Assembly (NCBI GenBank): GCA_964035545.1
Contig: OZ037766.1
Coordinates: 7,697,722 to 7,761,721, forward strand
Direction: 5' to 3'
Length of the DNA stretch: 64,000 nucleotides
From: Bugula neritina
Taxonomy: Eukaryota; Bryozoa; Gymnolaemata; Cheilostomatida; Bugulidae
Below are positions 1 through 12,800 of this stretch, one piece after another. The notes below the pieces were generated by a model. The model searched no databases. It saw nothing but the letters and a program-made list of their open reading frames with translations, and had not been told where the DNA came from. Position 1 is the first letter of the stretch. Each line of letters opens with the position of its first letter. The position numbers were made by a program, and so were the translations under genes.

Positions 1-145
1 GATCATTTGGTAAAAAATTGTCAGCAAGCGTAAGTTCCTTAAGTTATATATTTATAAGCCTAGGTAAAATGGAAAATTTTTTTAGATTGGGCATGTAATA
101 CTTCCATTAAAACTTATGATCTCAATTGTATTGACAGTTAACAGG

Positions 146-3100
146 TCACCTGTCTGTTGTGCACTGAAACGCTGAGCTTTCTTCCATGTCATCATCTAAC
201 ACTGATGCTGTGAGAATACTTTGCCAGTTGGAGATGAGGTGATGCATCACAGATAAGAAGTACCGGAGAAAGCAGGTCTCGGGAGATATTATAAGGTCAA
301 GGACTACCGAGTGATCGTGGGAAATGTGACCAATGAAGGTGCAAAACATCATCCATGGATTCAGGTTCTCCAAGTTGATTAGACCAACGTTATCTCTTGA
401 AATAGTCAATATTGGGTTGTAAGGAATATTATGACATCAAGATTTAATGCTAAAAATTATATAGAACAGCAACAGTTTTATTGATATATCATATATGAAT
501 AAGTAATGAGAAAATAGTAAGTACATTATATGCAAGAATCAGAATAACCTTCATTCATCATTTAAAAACCCAGTATAAGAGAAGAGCCATTAAACTTAAA
601 AGTAATTACCATCTCAGTCAGTCATTAAAAAATCGCTGACACACTTGACTTATGCAGTACTAAAATATTCTTATATATGTTAGTTTTCCTTTGTATACTG
701 TTTTAAGGTCAGATGCCTAAACAATTTTGTTTTATAATGAATTTTGTGGGAGTATGTACTGAAATGGTTTGGGATTTCTGATCGCCTGGAAATGACATTT
801 TTGGTAGGCTTTGACTTTACCTCTACTATAAAACTTAAGTCTTACACTAATTATAGCTTATAGCTATCTTTCATTACATGGTATTGTTAGCTGCTGCACT
901 GCATGGTAAAAGTGATTTCTGTCAAACGTCAAGCTAATTCAATTATACCCTCCCCCACAACTACAGTTTGTTCAGTTGTGAAGAGTTATTCTTTTAAGAT
1001 TACTTGTCTATATCGTGATGCCAGCAAGGATAACAGAGTCTTAAAGGATTGCTCTATCTTGTCTAATAAATGGCCATTTAGGTCAAACACACATAATATT
1101 GTGTTTTTCTAAGCATGCATTGACAAAAAGCATTTGACCAAAGGTAGAAAAAGTTAGTTGAAGTTGAGGGTGTAGATTGGTAACAGCCAAAACGCCGATT
1201 TTGAAATGAGCTGGGAAATGTGACGTAACAGCGCCAGCATTCCTGCTGGTCACGTGACTATACAAATGAATAACTATAGAAATATGACTGTGAGATGTGA
1301 TCTTTCAGCTCGTAATTTGTATATTTATAGAAGTGCAAATGTGAATTATCTCAATCTATAGTTTTTTGACATTTTAAATAATAGTGGGGGTGCCAACATG
1401 TAAAAATGGGCGGGTGGAGCACATCAATACTAACCTTTGTTGCTATATATCACTGCAAAGCCAACATTCTACTGATCTCAGATCTGCGAGTACCTTTTTT
1501 GTATCTGGGGGGGTTCTCTCGTGAGAGGGGTGGATATACAGGGGTTCAGCATTTTTCAAAGGGGGACTATGGAACTCTAAATATTTAATTTTCTGAGTAG
1601 TTTAAGTTTGACATTAAAAATATTTTCAAGAAATGTTGTATACATATGAAACTTTCTCTAACAAAAATTTTGACCAAAAATAAAAAAGTGGGCGGAGCCT
1701 ATAATATGACAAACTACTTTTTTGCATATACCGGATATTCTCTAAACTGCTACTTTTCTGTTCTAGCATTTAGAGTGTTGATTTTTGGTATGAAAATACT
1801 CTATTGTGTTCTAATAATGCTCTCCGATTTTCATTACGTTCTGAACTATATAACATCTTTCCCAACCATGACAAATAAAAAACATAAAACGGGAGTTATC
1901 TCCTCCGTTAAAAATTATTGCATTTCTACCCAATAATATTGCTCTTTGTTGATAGGAACAACATCAGCATGATAAAAATGTATTCTTAGTGTATTTATAT
2001 TAGCTTATTGACTTATTTTGAATAATTGATTACGATCAATACTATTGAGTATTAATATTCAATATATATTGTAGAAATTGAGTGTCAGCAATAATTAACA
2101 GACCACTAATATTCGATTTTTTATCCATAAGTATAGTAACATAAAATATGGTTCATAAAAAAGTAATATTATGATTTCAGCATCACAAGCAATTACTATG
2201 CTCTTTTATATCAGATATTGGTAGACATTTGTAATTGTATTTATTTATAAATAAGATAGTATTTAAAATTTTAATTTACAATAGATCAAGCTTTATTACA
2301 AAGTTTTGTTATCTCTAGCGTTTATATACCAAATTAAATATATTATAATTCTTCATCAGAACTGTGTTTGTTGCCATCATCATCATAATCAGGCTTTTTG
2401 TTTGAAAAAGAAGACTGGCCACTTTTGTTGTTGCAATCGAAACATTCACATAAACCACAGCATTTCATCATCAGGCGCTTGGGTTTGCATGCTTTACTCT
2501 TACAGCCTGCTTTTTTGCATTTACATGCTGTTAAAATCACATCTGCGTTTCTCTCAAAATCATATTTTATTGGAGTCAAGTTAGTATCCCAACCATGGTC
2601 ACAAATTGGTTGATGAAGTAAAATAGGTGTAAAAGCAAGTTGCCAAAGTGTAACTTGATAATTGGCTCGTTTCACGTGATATTCTAGGGAATTCCTACTA
2701 GGTGGTAGCTGTGCTTCACTGGAGACATTTTTTAAAGCCAATATTTTATATCTTGCTTCAGTGATATCATCATAGGCACCATATAGGTTGGAGACAAATC
2801 ATTCACACTCCAAGTATGTTTCTTCTGATACTGGGGACCAATCATCAGAACCTAAAGACAGATTATAGCTTTCCTTTTCAAGTACCTCCAAAGCACGCTT
2901 TTTAGATATTCGGAAGATAGAACTTACTGAGTCACAACCTGTAAGTGCATGGAGTGATAATAGATTCTTGAGAACTTTTTGTAGATTTTTTTGGCTGATT
3001 CAAAAAGAGATATAATATATATCTTCTGTGACTCCCCATTCCAACGAAGATTACTACATCTTTATTAGCCTGCTCAGTTAAAACATTACTAAGATGATGT

Positions 3101-6100
3101 TAAGCGCAATAATAGCAACATCGGTATCTACTGATCTTATTACTACCAAATCGTAATCACTCAGTGCATCAGCTGCATCAAGGATTAATCTCGTGTCTGC
3201 TTCATCATGATTGGATTTCAATTTGTTACAATTTGAATGATAATCGTTTTGCAGAACACAGACTTCTTTGGCGCTACACACTAAAAATGTACCAGCTGGA
3301 ATTTTCTCAATATGTCTACTCCATGCACCTTCACTCTACCAACTCATTTTTGTTGTGAATATTGCTCAGAAAAGCATTCCAGTTTTTAGGAACAGGCAGG
3401 TTGTTATGAATAATGGAAATAGAGCACATCTATTGGGCACCCCGTCTAATACGCTCTTGTGCTTTAATTAATGTTTCAGAATACACGTCAAACACTACAT
3501 CAAACCTTGTATATGCTTTGCCACATTCAAGAAATATTTCCAACATCTTCAGAGCATAGCTATAAAAAGTGCCTGATGTTTTTGTCGAGTGAAGTATGCA
3601 CATACCATCAATAATGATCGATTTGTTGGTGGACAGTTGACTATCATCATTGGAGGCCCTGTTTCCAAGATATTTCTGTTCCAAAATATGCATTAGTTGC
3701 AATTTGCATGTTTTTCTCATCTGTCCGTTTTCAGTAAATAGAGCAAGAGGAATGGGACCAATTTCTTTCTCTAGAACTGTATGCAAATCTTGGGCACTTT
3801 TGGCACTTATGAGAAGTTTAGCAAATGATATTTTAGGAACATTTGGTTTAATGGCCGGTTGAAGTAATTTAGCCACAAAGTCAAAGGAAGGGATTTTAAG
3901 CCGGTGAATAGCAGTGTAAAATGGTTTTATTGCATTCAAAAGTCTATCTTGAATTAACTTTTGAGCCATTTCTCCTCCCTGAGCCATAGCAGTCATATAT
4001 TTAATTTGGTATATAAACGCTAGAGATAACAAAACTTTGTAATAAAGCTTGATCTATTGTAAATTAAAATTTTAAATACTATCTTATTTATAAATAAATA
4101 CAATTACAAATGTCTACCAATATCTGATATAAAAGAGCATAGTAATTGCTTGTGATGCTGAAATCATAATATTACTTTTTTATGAACCATATTTTATGTT
4201 ACTATACTTATGGATAAAAAATCGAATATTAGTGGTCTGTTAATTATTGCTGACACTCAATTTCTACAGTATATATTGAATATTAATACTCAATAGTATT
4301 GATCGTAATCAATTATTCAAAATAAGTCAATAAGCTAATATAAATACACTAAGAATACATTTTTATCATGCTGATGTTGTTCCTATCAACAAAGAGCAAT
4401 ATTATTGGGTAGAAATGCAATAATTTTTAACGGAGGAGATAACTCCCGTTTTATGTTTTTTATTTGTCATGGTTGGGAAAGATGTTATATAGTTCAGAAC
4501 GTAATGAAAATCGGAGAGCATTATTAGAACACAATAGAGTATTTTCATACCAAAAATCAACACTCTAAATGCTAGAACAGAAAAGTAGCAGTTTAGAGAA
4601 TATCCGGTATATGCAAAAAAGTAGTTTGTCATATTATAGGCTCCGCCCACTTTTTTATTTTTGGTCAAAATTTTTGTTAGAGAAAGTTTCATATGTATAC
4701 AACATTTCTTGAAAATATTTTTAATGTCAAACTTAAACTACTCAGAAAATTAAATATTTAGAGTTCCATAGTCCCCCTTTGAAAAATGCTGAACCCCTGT
4801 ATATCCACCCCTCTCACGAGAGAACCCCCCCAGATACAAAAAAGGTACTCGCAGATCTGAGATCAGTAGAATGTTGGCTTTGCAGTGATATATAGCAACA
4901 AAGGTTAGTATTGATGTGCTCCACCCGCCCATTTTTGCATGTTGGCACCCCCACTATAACATGTATGTGATAACATTAGGCCATATTTTGCTTGTAAACA
5001 TTAGAAAAAAAGCATTGCAAAAACATGCATTCTTTAGGATGAATGCCTGCGATCGATCTAAACTAGGTCAGATTGTGCAATATTACGGGCACAAAAAAGC
5101 TGACCTATATAGCGCACTGTAACTGCTTGAGCGTTATTGGTTGATGTTGTGCTCAGCAACCTTGAATACTAGCGTTATAGTTAGCATGTGCAGCATAGTT
5201 ACTGGCGTTCACACGTCACGTATTAGGCTATTCTTTTTCATGGCTGAAAATTTTACCTCCCTCAAAATTGGAATTTTGAAAAGCTGTTTTCTAGGCACAT
5301 ATCCCTTTGCAAAGTCACAATTGTTTGCATACACATTAGATTATAGTTCATAATTATAATGTGATTGTAATAAATTAAGATTGAGCAATCCTTTAAGACT
5401 TGTAATGATAGAGAAAGAGCAAGAAATCTTTCAACAATTGACTTCTACAAGTACTACTGATACTAACCTGGTAGACAAGAGAGTGAAGATGTCTAGCAGT
5501 GCTATCAGGCATTCACTCATCAGGTCGTCTTGATCCAAGAAAACATGAAAGAACCAGCGGGACATTGATGGAGGGTCACCAACTAGAGAGAGTCTCTGGC
5601 ACACAACCTGTTCCATGTCCAACAAACTCTCTACAGCCAACTTCAGTCTAGTCTGAACTAAAATACCATATTAGCTCAACATAAGCTTTTTAGAACAGTG
5701 TAAACTAGCACAGCTACACTCAGAATTATTTAGTAGGAATTATTTGCAACACAACTATGTTTTATATATGCTATCAGCACCACTTTTTAGCACAGTATCA
5801 CAGGAACACTTTCCTTTAAGACTTGTACAAATTTTCACATACCAGACACTTGCAAACATATTTATTCTAAAAACTGAATGCGAGTGATAAAAAAAGTGTT
5901 ACTTCTATGACATACCAACTTCTTGTGTGGCCAATAACATCCGTGCATCAGCCATAATTAAGGAGTGGATGGCACTTCTTAATAGCACAACATCTAAGTC
6001 TGCACTGACTGGGTCCTTTTTAGGTATCGGTACATTCCTGTGAAAATAATCAAATTAAATTACTTATAATAATTGACACAAAGCCTAACTATCAAACTCG

Positions 6101-7892
6101 AGTCAATTATGAAATAAAGTGAGCTAGTGTAATGAAGGACAACCTAAATTAGCATATAGTACCAAGCAGCTATTTTAAGCTGCCGAAGCATATTAGGCAT
6201 GGATGGAGTGGTAAGCTGACATATTTAGTTAAATGCAAAGCTGGACTTTAGATTGACTATTAGATAGCCATTACAGAGAGCATAGCTTCAACTATTTCAG
6301 GCGTTCAAATATAGCATACTAGATAACTAAAGATGATGAAAAAACAAGTCCAGTACCAAGCAATTTCTTAGATCATTTGGTTAATGCCAAGCAAAGCAAT
6401 CTAAAAAACATGGGTATTTAGATAGCTGTATCTATGCTTATAACAATATTTTAAAAAGATAGCTATACTAGTAAATATATTATTTCTACCAAGTAAATAT
6501 ATTGTTTCTATCACATAAATATTAAATTACATAATCGCTGCTATACAACTCAGTGAAAGATACGCAAAACAGACCTCACCTCAAGATAGTTGCTGCATAA
6601 TTTGAGATGATCCATTCACTAAACTGCAGCAACACCTCTCCAGAATATCTGTTATTGTCAAATGTGAGCAGATGTCTACAGGCAAGTAAATAAAACCTTT
6701 GCAGCAAAGCTTTGTCCTCACACAAGACAACATTGACCAACTCTCTAATTTGTGAACAGGTGCTTGACAAGTGGTGGTTGAAATCAGTGACTTTAGAAAG
6801 CTTTGAGACTTTACATAGGCACTTGAGTAAAGCAGCTGTAGTCAAGTCAGATGAATGACATAAAATGGCGGCCTGAGTGAAGCGATCACCAAAGTGTAGT
6901 AGATGTACATCCACAATTCTTTTCACTGCAGCAGTTGCACTTAGCTTTCTCAGATTTGAGAATGTTGATGACAAAATCTCCAAATAAGTCAGCACTGCAG
7001 TCAAAGACTCAGCAGATACGCTCTGGTGATATGCATTGTTGATGGTCTCCAAGAAAGCACTATACTGAAAAAAAGAACAAAACTATTGCAACATGCTGAA
7101 ATAAAATGCTTATCAAATGAAAACATTATTCCGCAGTATGTTTGACGGACTTCTAAATTAAAATGTTAACACCATTTCACTTCAATACAATAAATGTACT
7201 GCAACTATTACCCTTAAAAATGATTCTCCATCTTGAAGCAAATACTCTTCTATAGATAGAATGAGATCGCGTAAAGCAGTGATGAAAAAGTTGTCTACAG
7301 CATGTTGGAGTACTTTCATCTACAACCAGACGACAAAATAAAAACAAACACCATAGTTATACAGGCATAGTCTATTTAGTATACTTTTCATCTTACATTT
7401 AGAAAATGAGATTGGAGTTTCTGCTGTTAATGTTGATTTATCATGTAGGGTCACGAGAAAAACATTATAATTGCCAAAATGTTCAACTTTTTGTGAAATA
7501 TTTACAAATCAAAGCTATAATGCTCCAAACACCAATTATGCTTAAAATACATGATTAAAAAAGTTCCAAACCAGATAGCTTTTTTACTGATACCTGAAAA
7601 AAAAATACTAACAAGAAAATGATCTGGCTCATAATCAACTTACGACTAATGCTAAAATATTTGCATTCAGCATATGCTCACATGGATATGAGCACCTTCG
7701 GATGAAGCATTGATGACAAGAGGTGAGAGCTAATAGCACTAATTCTCTAGGAGTAGAAGAGTGATGAGCCACAAGATTCATGGCAGCATCTACATATTGT
7801 AAGTTGGCAGCATCGCCAACATTTGCTACACTCTTTTTGCAGCAGTTTTTATACAGCTGAGAAAATGCATCTATCAGTTCTTGTTCAGACAT
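146..7892 (-). CDS. lins1: Lines homolog (LINS1-like), six coding exons, 3' end uncertain
   Basis: Coding exons on the minus strand are 7892-7644, 7319-7212, 7064-6580, 6037-5916, 5657-5468 and 395-146. Each is bounded by AG/GT and the phases close, giving about 467 residues. Two blocks match my memory of human LINS1: the WFFHVFLDQDDLM segment in exon 5 and the DHSVVLDLIISPETCFLRYF segment in the last exon, both followed at similar spacing by hydrophobic helices. The family is named for Drosophila lines, a segment-polarity regulator; vertebrate LINS1 has a poorly known role. The start is the first ATG of exon 1, eight bases after a TTTTAG acceptor at 7901, so a 5' UTR exon should lie further right. 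The protein is shorter than human LINS1 (757 aa); the divergent N-terminus and acidic tail may be missing. The last exon ends either at TGA 148-146 or at a CAG|GTGACC donor after 150, in which case the gene continues left of the window. Intron 5 (5467-396) carries the long-TIR transposon. Confidence 0.82.
396..1383. other. lins1 intron flank left of the long-TIR element, no gene seen
   Basis: This is AT-rich intron sequence. A short segment around 1200-1260 is richer in CpG and holds a CACGTGAC motif. I see no splice-bounded open frame. Confidence 0.5.
1384..2343 (+). repeat. Left 960-bp terminal inverted repeat
   Basis: This is the left arm of the long-TIR element. It begins with a G-rich motif and contains 60- and 96-residue open frames that recur in mirror image in the right arm. 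I do not treat these as genes, because any open frame in one arm must also appear in the other. The arm ends inside an AAATTAAATATAT stretch, where it diverges from the right arm. Confidence 0.85.
2343..4032 (-). pseudogene. Broken transposon gene: PIN/XPG-like nuclease plus Cys-rich C-terminal domain
   Basis: Read right to left, the gene shows an upstream helical region, then a segment ending at 3433 with IIDGMCILHS and FDVVFDVY, which looks like the start of a PIN/XPG-type nuclease fold. A block with HDEADTRL and VIRSVDTDV (3207-3117) follows, then HALTGCDSVSS near 2950-2920. The gene ends in a Cys-rich stretch (2534-2430) with C-x-C and C-x-x-C spacing like CXC/tesmin modules. These blocks, in this order, recall uncharacterised multicopy proteins of corals, Hydra, fish and molluscs. 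The copy is dead: there is a stop at 3432-3430, a frame change near 3340, stops around 3090-3000, and a stop at 2805-2803. Calling it the element's transposase is inference; a captured or accessory nuclease is possible. Confidence 0.7.
3995..4954 (-). repeat. Right 960-bp terminal inverted repeat
   Basis: This is the reverse complement of 1384-2343 and nearly identical to it. The open frame of the element's internal gene begins inside this arm (ATG at 4032) before running into the unique core, so the first dozen codons or the promoter of that gene may belong to the repeat. Confidence 0.85.
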
Positions 7893-8169
7893 ATCTTGCT
7901 CTAAAACAGAATACAAAAAATAGCTTGAATGTTCTATGCTTCACAAACCTGCACTTCATGGTAAATTGGTCCAATTTCTTTGCACTGAGGAAACTACTTT
8001 ATCTTGTGAGAAATTACTACTGCATATGCTAGAAAGCTCTATGGGTTCAATGCATATACACATAGTAATGTAGATTTTAACCTTAGTGTAAGCAGAATCA
8101 ATATTTTAGACTCATTTATGTCATAGTAAAAACTTGAAGATCAACAATGTTTGTGTGAGGATCTGAATT

Positions 8170-8408
8170 CTAGTAAAAGGTGAAGTCAGTCCACACACTG
8201 GGTTTTTAGTTGCCATCCCCGTGAAGACCCCTAATAGAAAGGGCTTTTTTAAAATGGCCAGTGACTTTTTCCACTAATGTGGCAATGGATCAATTATGAC
8301 GGGATGCCTTGCCTAACATCACCAATAGCCTTTACAGAGGATCGAACCACAGACCTCCCTAAACCCTCGCTAAATCAGTGCTCTAACCCCTAGGCCACAG
8401 ATGCTACC
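8170..8408 (-). repeat. tRNA-derived SINE, copy 1
   Basis: On the minus strand the copy starts with a tRNA-like head. Box A TGGCCTAGGGG lies at 8397-8387 and box B GGTTCGATCC at 8348-8339. A conserved body (TGATGTTAGGCAAGGCAT, then GTCATAATTG) follows and is shared with the copy at 39387-39605. It lies upstream of the lins1 coding exons. The body may relate to a widespread invertebrate SINE core, but I cannot confirm which. The far end is approximate. Confidence 0.8.
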
Positions 8409-8825
8409 TCAAACTAAACATCGCTACAAATGCAAAATGGCCTAACGGTGTAAATAATAAATGAAAAAATGGGAGCAAATAGAAAAACAAAAAAACTTGG
8501 GTATTATTCTGGCTGGTATGAAGAAGATGGTAAGCAAAACACCCCATTGTGAATCGCCAGGGTCAAATGAATTTCAAGAATACTACTGGATCAAGCATTT
8601 ATTAAGTTTTCACCGGCTGATGACTAATTATTTGCTGAAGCATTTAGACTTTGGAAAATAAAGCCTAAAGATGTCTCAGAATCATAGGAAAAACAGTACG
8701 AGTATTGATTATTATTATAAAAGACTAAGCTAAATGAAAGCAGCCTTAGCCCGAAAATTAAAAACTTATAACATGTTAAACTTAATGTTAAAGCTGTAGT
8801 TGCCACTCATGTTGATGTAGAAAAC

Positions 8826-9393
8826 ATAATCCATTACTGAATCTATAATCATAATCTTGATAATAATTTATTATCGCAATAATAATCATGTTCATAATTA
8901 TAATGATTGATAATAACAATGTTTAACTTCAAGTTATCTACATATTCATATTGATATAAATTTTAGAGAAAAACGGTTTATTTCAATCGTCAATTGATAA
9001 CCGCAATCTAAATCATCATCATGATTATGATATAATAATAATGAATTAGTAGATAATTTAGTGACTGTGAGTTTTCAAAAATTAGTTATTTAATGATACC
9101 CATCATCATTACGATTATCATAATCATCACTCAAAGTCAAAGTCAATAAATATAATAATAATTCGTGAATAATCTGAATCATTATCAATGACAATATGAA
9201 TTGAATATGAATATCACAATATGAATATGAATATCATAATGATAATGTCAATGATAATCATAATGATAATCGTTATGATGATTATCATAATAATGATATT
9301 AATAATCGCAGATATAATTATAATGAAAACTTTAATCAACATCAATTAAATAAAATCATCATCATAATAATCATGATAACCATAATCATAATG
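8826..9393. repeat. Degenerate CATAATGATAATC-type array
   Basis: About 570 bp are built from variants of ATAATGAT, ATCATAATC and their complements, with no strict period. The array sits between the 5' ends of the divergent lins1 (-) and ergic3 (+) genes. Confidence 0.8.
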
Positions 9394-9849
9394 CATAGCT
9401 TGAAGTTCACTTTCAGTTTCACTGAAAACTTTCAGAGCAGAGAACTATGCCACATGCGGTGCTCATGTTGTCTAGATAAAAATCGTTTGATGCCGCACAA
9501 AGTTTAGGGTATCAGAGTGTACTAGCAGGTGAGTTTTGAGTTTAAACAGTTGTGCGTAGCGAATAAAGCATTTGTTGACCCCAAACGTCGTGCTAGTTTT
9601 AGCGATCCCTGTTCAAATCAAGCACTCGGCAAGACTGCGTATACTGTATAGTGTATTGTACATCACTCTGCTTCGAACGAATGCCGATCGTTGTAACAAT
9701 AATTTAGGTTACACACTTCAGCGATTATATTTAAATCATGTTTAACGTCCAGGCGTTTCCGTTTGTGCCAAGTTTCTCTTCTACAAGTACATTCAATTAT
9801 TGAATGTTTCTCTCATAAAATTTACTTTTAGTTCATTACCACTTATAGG
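9394..9849. promoter_or_regulatory. Probable bidirectional promoter region of lins1 and ergic3
   Basis: This non-repetitive segment of about 450 bp has clearly more CpG than its surroundings (for example CAAACGTCGTG and GATCGTTG) and lies between repeat arrays. The ergic3 ATG follows at 9850. No TATA box or mapped start supports an exact transcription start, so this is an inference from position and composition. Confidence 0.45.
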
Positions 9850-12800
9850 ATGTCATTTGAATCGGTTGTTGCAAGGCTTAAGTCATTTGATGCCTATCCT
9901 AAAACTTTAGAAGATTTTCGAACCAAAACTTACGGAGGCGCAATCAGTATGTATTAATATTATAATAATTATTTATGTTCATGTTGAACTTGATGTTATA
10001 CTAATTACTGTAATTAGTAATTATTATTATACTTATAGTTAATGTTATAGTTAATGTTATACTAATACTTATACTCATACAGTTATAGTTAATGTTATTG
10101 TAAATGTAATTGTTATTGTTAAAATTAACTATAACAGTATAAGATTAAGTATAAGTATTACTATAACATTTACTACTAGTACTACTCAATTTGAATTACT
10201 ATTACTATTACTATTACTATTAGTTTTACTATCTATTACTATTATTATTAATATTAGTATTACTATTAGTATTAATTAGTATTAGTAAATACTAATAGTA
10301 TTAGACTAACTCTAACACAGTAATAGTAACACTAATAGTAATAGTAATACAAACAGTGATTGTAATACTTAAAGTTAGAGTTACTGTTACTGTTGGTATC
10401 ATACTAACTTTAATTATTAGTATTAGTATGAGCATTAGTTTAAGTAGTAGTGTTAAGTATTAATATTATAATTGCGCACAGTCTGAGTCTATGACTTTTA
10501 TCTACTACTGTTAGTGTTAGTATTAGTAATGGTATTACTAATGCTAATAGTAATGCTAATAGTAATACAATTGCATTGTACAGTAATATTAAATTTAAAT
10601 TTGACAGAATAATATATTTACACTATCAGTAATTAGTAATGGCTAATAGCAGTTCTATTAATATTAGTATGTATATTAAATTTAGTATAATTATTAGTAT
10701 TACTATTGCTATTAGTATTAGACTAGGATTAGTATTACTAATAATATTAATATTACTATTAGAAGTAGATATATATTCATAGACTATAGAGGAATGCTAC
10801 AGTAGTATCAATAGTAATACTAAACTTGTATAATGATTATTGTATGAGCAATATTTATATTGTTACTAATACTTATATTAAAATTAATGCTAATAGTAAT
10901 ATTTTAACTAACTGTAAAGTGTAAAATTATTGTCATTTCAATTAGTATGAATATTATGCTAAATATGAGAGCGTAATTAGTGAATTAGTTATAAAAATTT
11001 AGTCATAATAATTTTAAATAGATGCTATTATTTATTCTAGTTATTGCAAATTTTTGATCAAGTGTTTTATGTTGGATGATTATACTAGCATTAGACATGA
11101 TGTATACTGTTACTACTTTGAATGATAATTGAGATTTCAAGATTATAGAGACTTGTTAGATATTGCCGAAATGTCGCCTAATTTAATTGTCATTTTAGCA
11201 TTTTAAGAAATTTTACTACATTTTTACAGTTTATGTTGAAAAAGCTAGTCAATGATTTTTTTGAGCTTCATTCATGCTGACAATTGCTTGTATTTTTAGT
11301 TTTATTTGTTCATTTTGTTTTATTCTACTCTCAGTAACGATGGTGAGTGCTGTAATAATGGCAATCCTTTTCCTTTCGGAATTGAACTACTTTCTTAGCG
11401 TAGATGTCGATCAGGAACTCATCGTTGACACCATGAGGGGCCAAAAAATGAAAATATATGTTGACATAACTTTTCCTAAAATTGGCTGCTCATGTAAGTA
11501 TATATTATACTGATATTTCATTACTCATATTATTAAGTTTTGATACTTTATAATTTGAAAATATGTTTTCTGTAGCTAATAGTTCATTCTGTATATATCT
11601 AACTTGCTGTCAATTACGTTTTGGATTAAAAGCTAGTGAAATACATAGGTTTTATATGGTGATGTAGAAGTTATTGTGCATTGTTCTTCATGTCTCACTT
11701 TTACATGACAGTCTAATTCTTTGTGACTCTCTGTTAGTGTATTTGGTCGAGGTGGTAAAAATGAAAATAGCATCACCAAACCACCTTGAAAAAGTTTTGA
11801 AGGATCAATTTTTATTTTAAAGAGACTATTAATTAACAATAATTTACAACAGTAATAGTGATGGTTTTTGTTGAAGTACTCAGCATGGATGCCATGGACG
11901 TGTCTGGAGAATCTCAAATAGATGTTATATCTAATATATTCAAACAAAGGCTTCATTTAGATGGAACTGCAATTGATGCTGAAGAAGAGAAGCATGGTAT
12001 AGTAGTCAACTAATCTGAAATCTATAGATATTGCATTAGCACATCTAATGTTATAAGCTGTAGTTGTTGCAGTACTTAGTTTAGAAAGTTTTTCTTATTC
12101 ATAAGCAACTTTACCGGCACTTTACTTTTGGTAGAGGTTATTAAATTTTTATATTTAGCATTTTAGAAGTAATATGCCTCCTAAAATCTTTTGGCACTTT
12201 TAGAAAACATGGGGTTACTGATTTTAAGCTGGCTTATTTATCTATACATTAGTGTAATATTTTCGGTTATACATAGAAACTCACAAATGTTGCTAATATA
12301 TATCATATGTAAACATCTATGTCGCCTATGTTTAAAATTAGTTTTTTTATGTTTCTTTTTGTGAATGTCAAATGTTTCAACATATAAATAAGGAGGTGGT
12401 GGCAGAGGATCTTTAAAAGTTTGATTTTCAACACCTTTAGCCATACATTATTCTGTGTATATAGACTCTAACTTTGACCATGATGGTTTTGCAGATTAAT
12501 TCAAGCAGCTAGCATAATATATATGTCTAACATTCTGTTACCCTCACTTATTTTTTATATATTTATATACTCTGTGTAATATCAAGCAATTGACTAAAGA
12601 ATTTATCTGAATAAAGTGTTTGGTTAGTTTTAGTGCTGCTTGCTTAAAGAACATGTGTTAAAAGCCTTTTGGTTTCATCAATTTTTTATAAATATAAATG
12701 ATTGAAATTGTGATTATGAGAAAACCTACATAACCGTAAGAGAAATTAGTAAATTTATTAGATGATTGACCAAATAAAATGGGAATAAATGTGACCATCA

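Larger units (their letters stand above)
1384..4954. mobile_element. 3.57-kb DNA transposon with 960-bp terminal inverted repeats, TA target site
   Basis: The sequence from GTGGGGGTGCC at 1384 inward to 2343 is repeated in reverse complement from 4954 back to 3995, so the arms are 960 bp each. I found only about two differences between the arms (for example near 1400 against 4939). TA flanks both ends (1382-1383 and 4955-4956), which fits a TA target duplication. The 1.65-kb core carries a broken minus-strand gene described separately. The element sits in an intron of the lins1-like gene. TA duplication occurs in Tc1/mariner and some other families, but 960-bp arms and this cargo are not typical of Tc1. 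I cannot assign a known superfamily. Confidence 0.85.

Noticed and set aside
1646..1936. 96-residue open frame, repeated at 4402-4692 on the other strand
   Set aside because: Both copies lie in the terminal inverted repeats and mirror each other. No motif, splice context or codon bias supports a protein.
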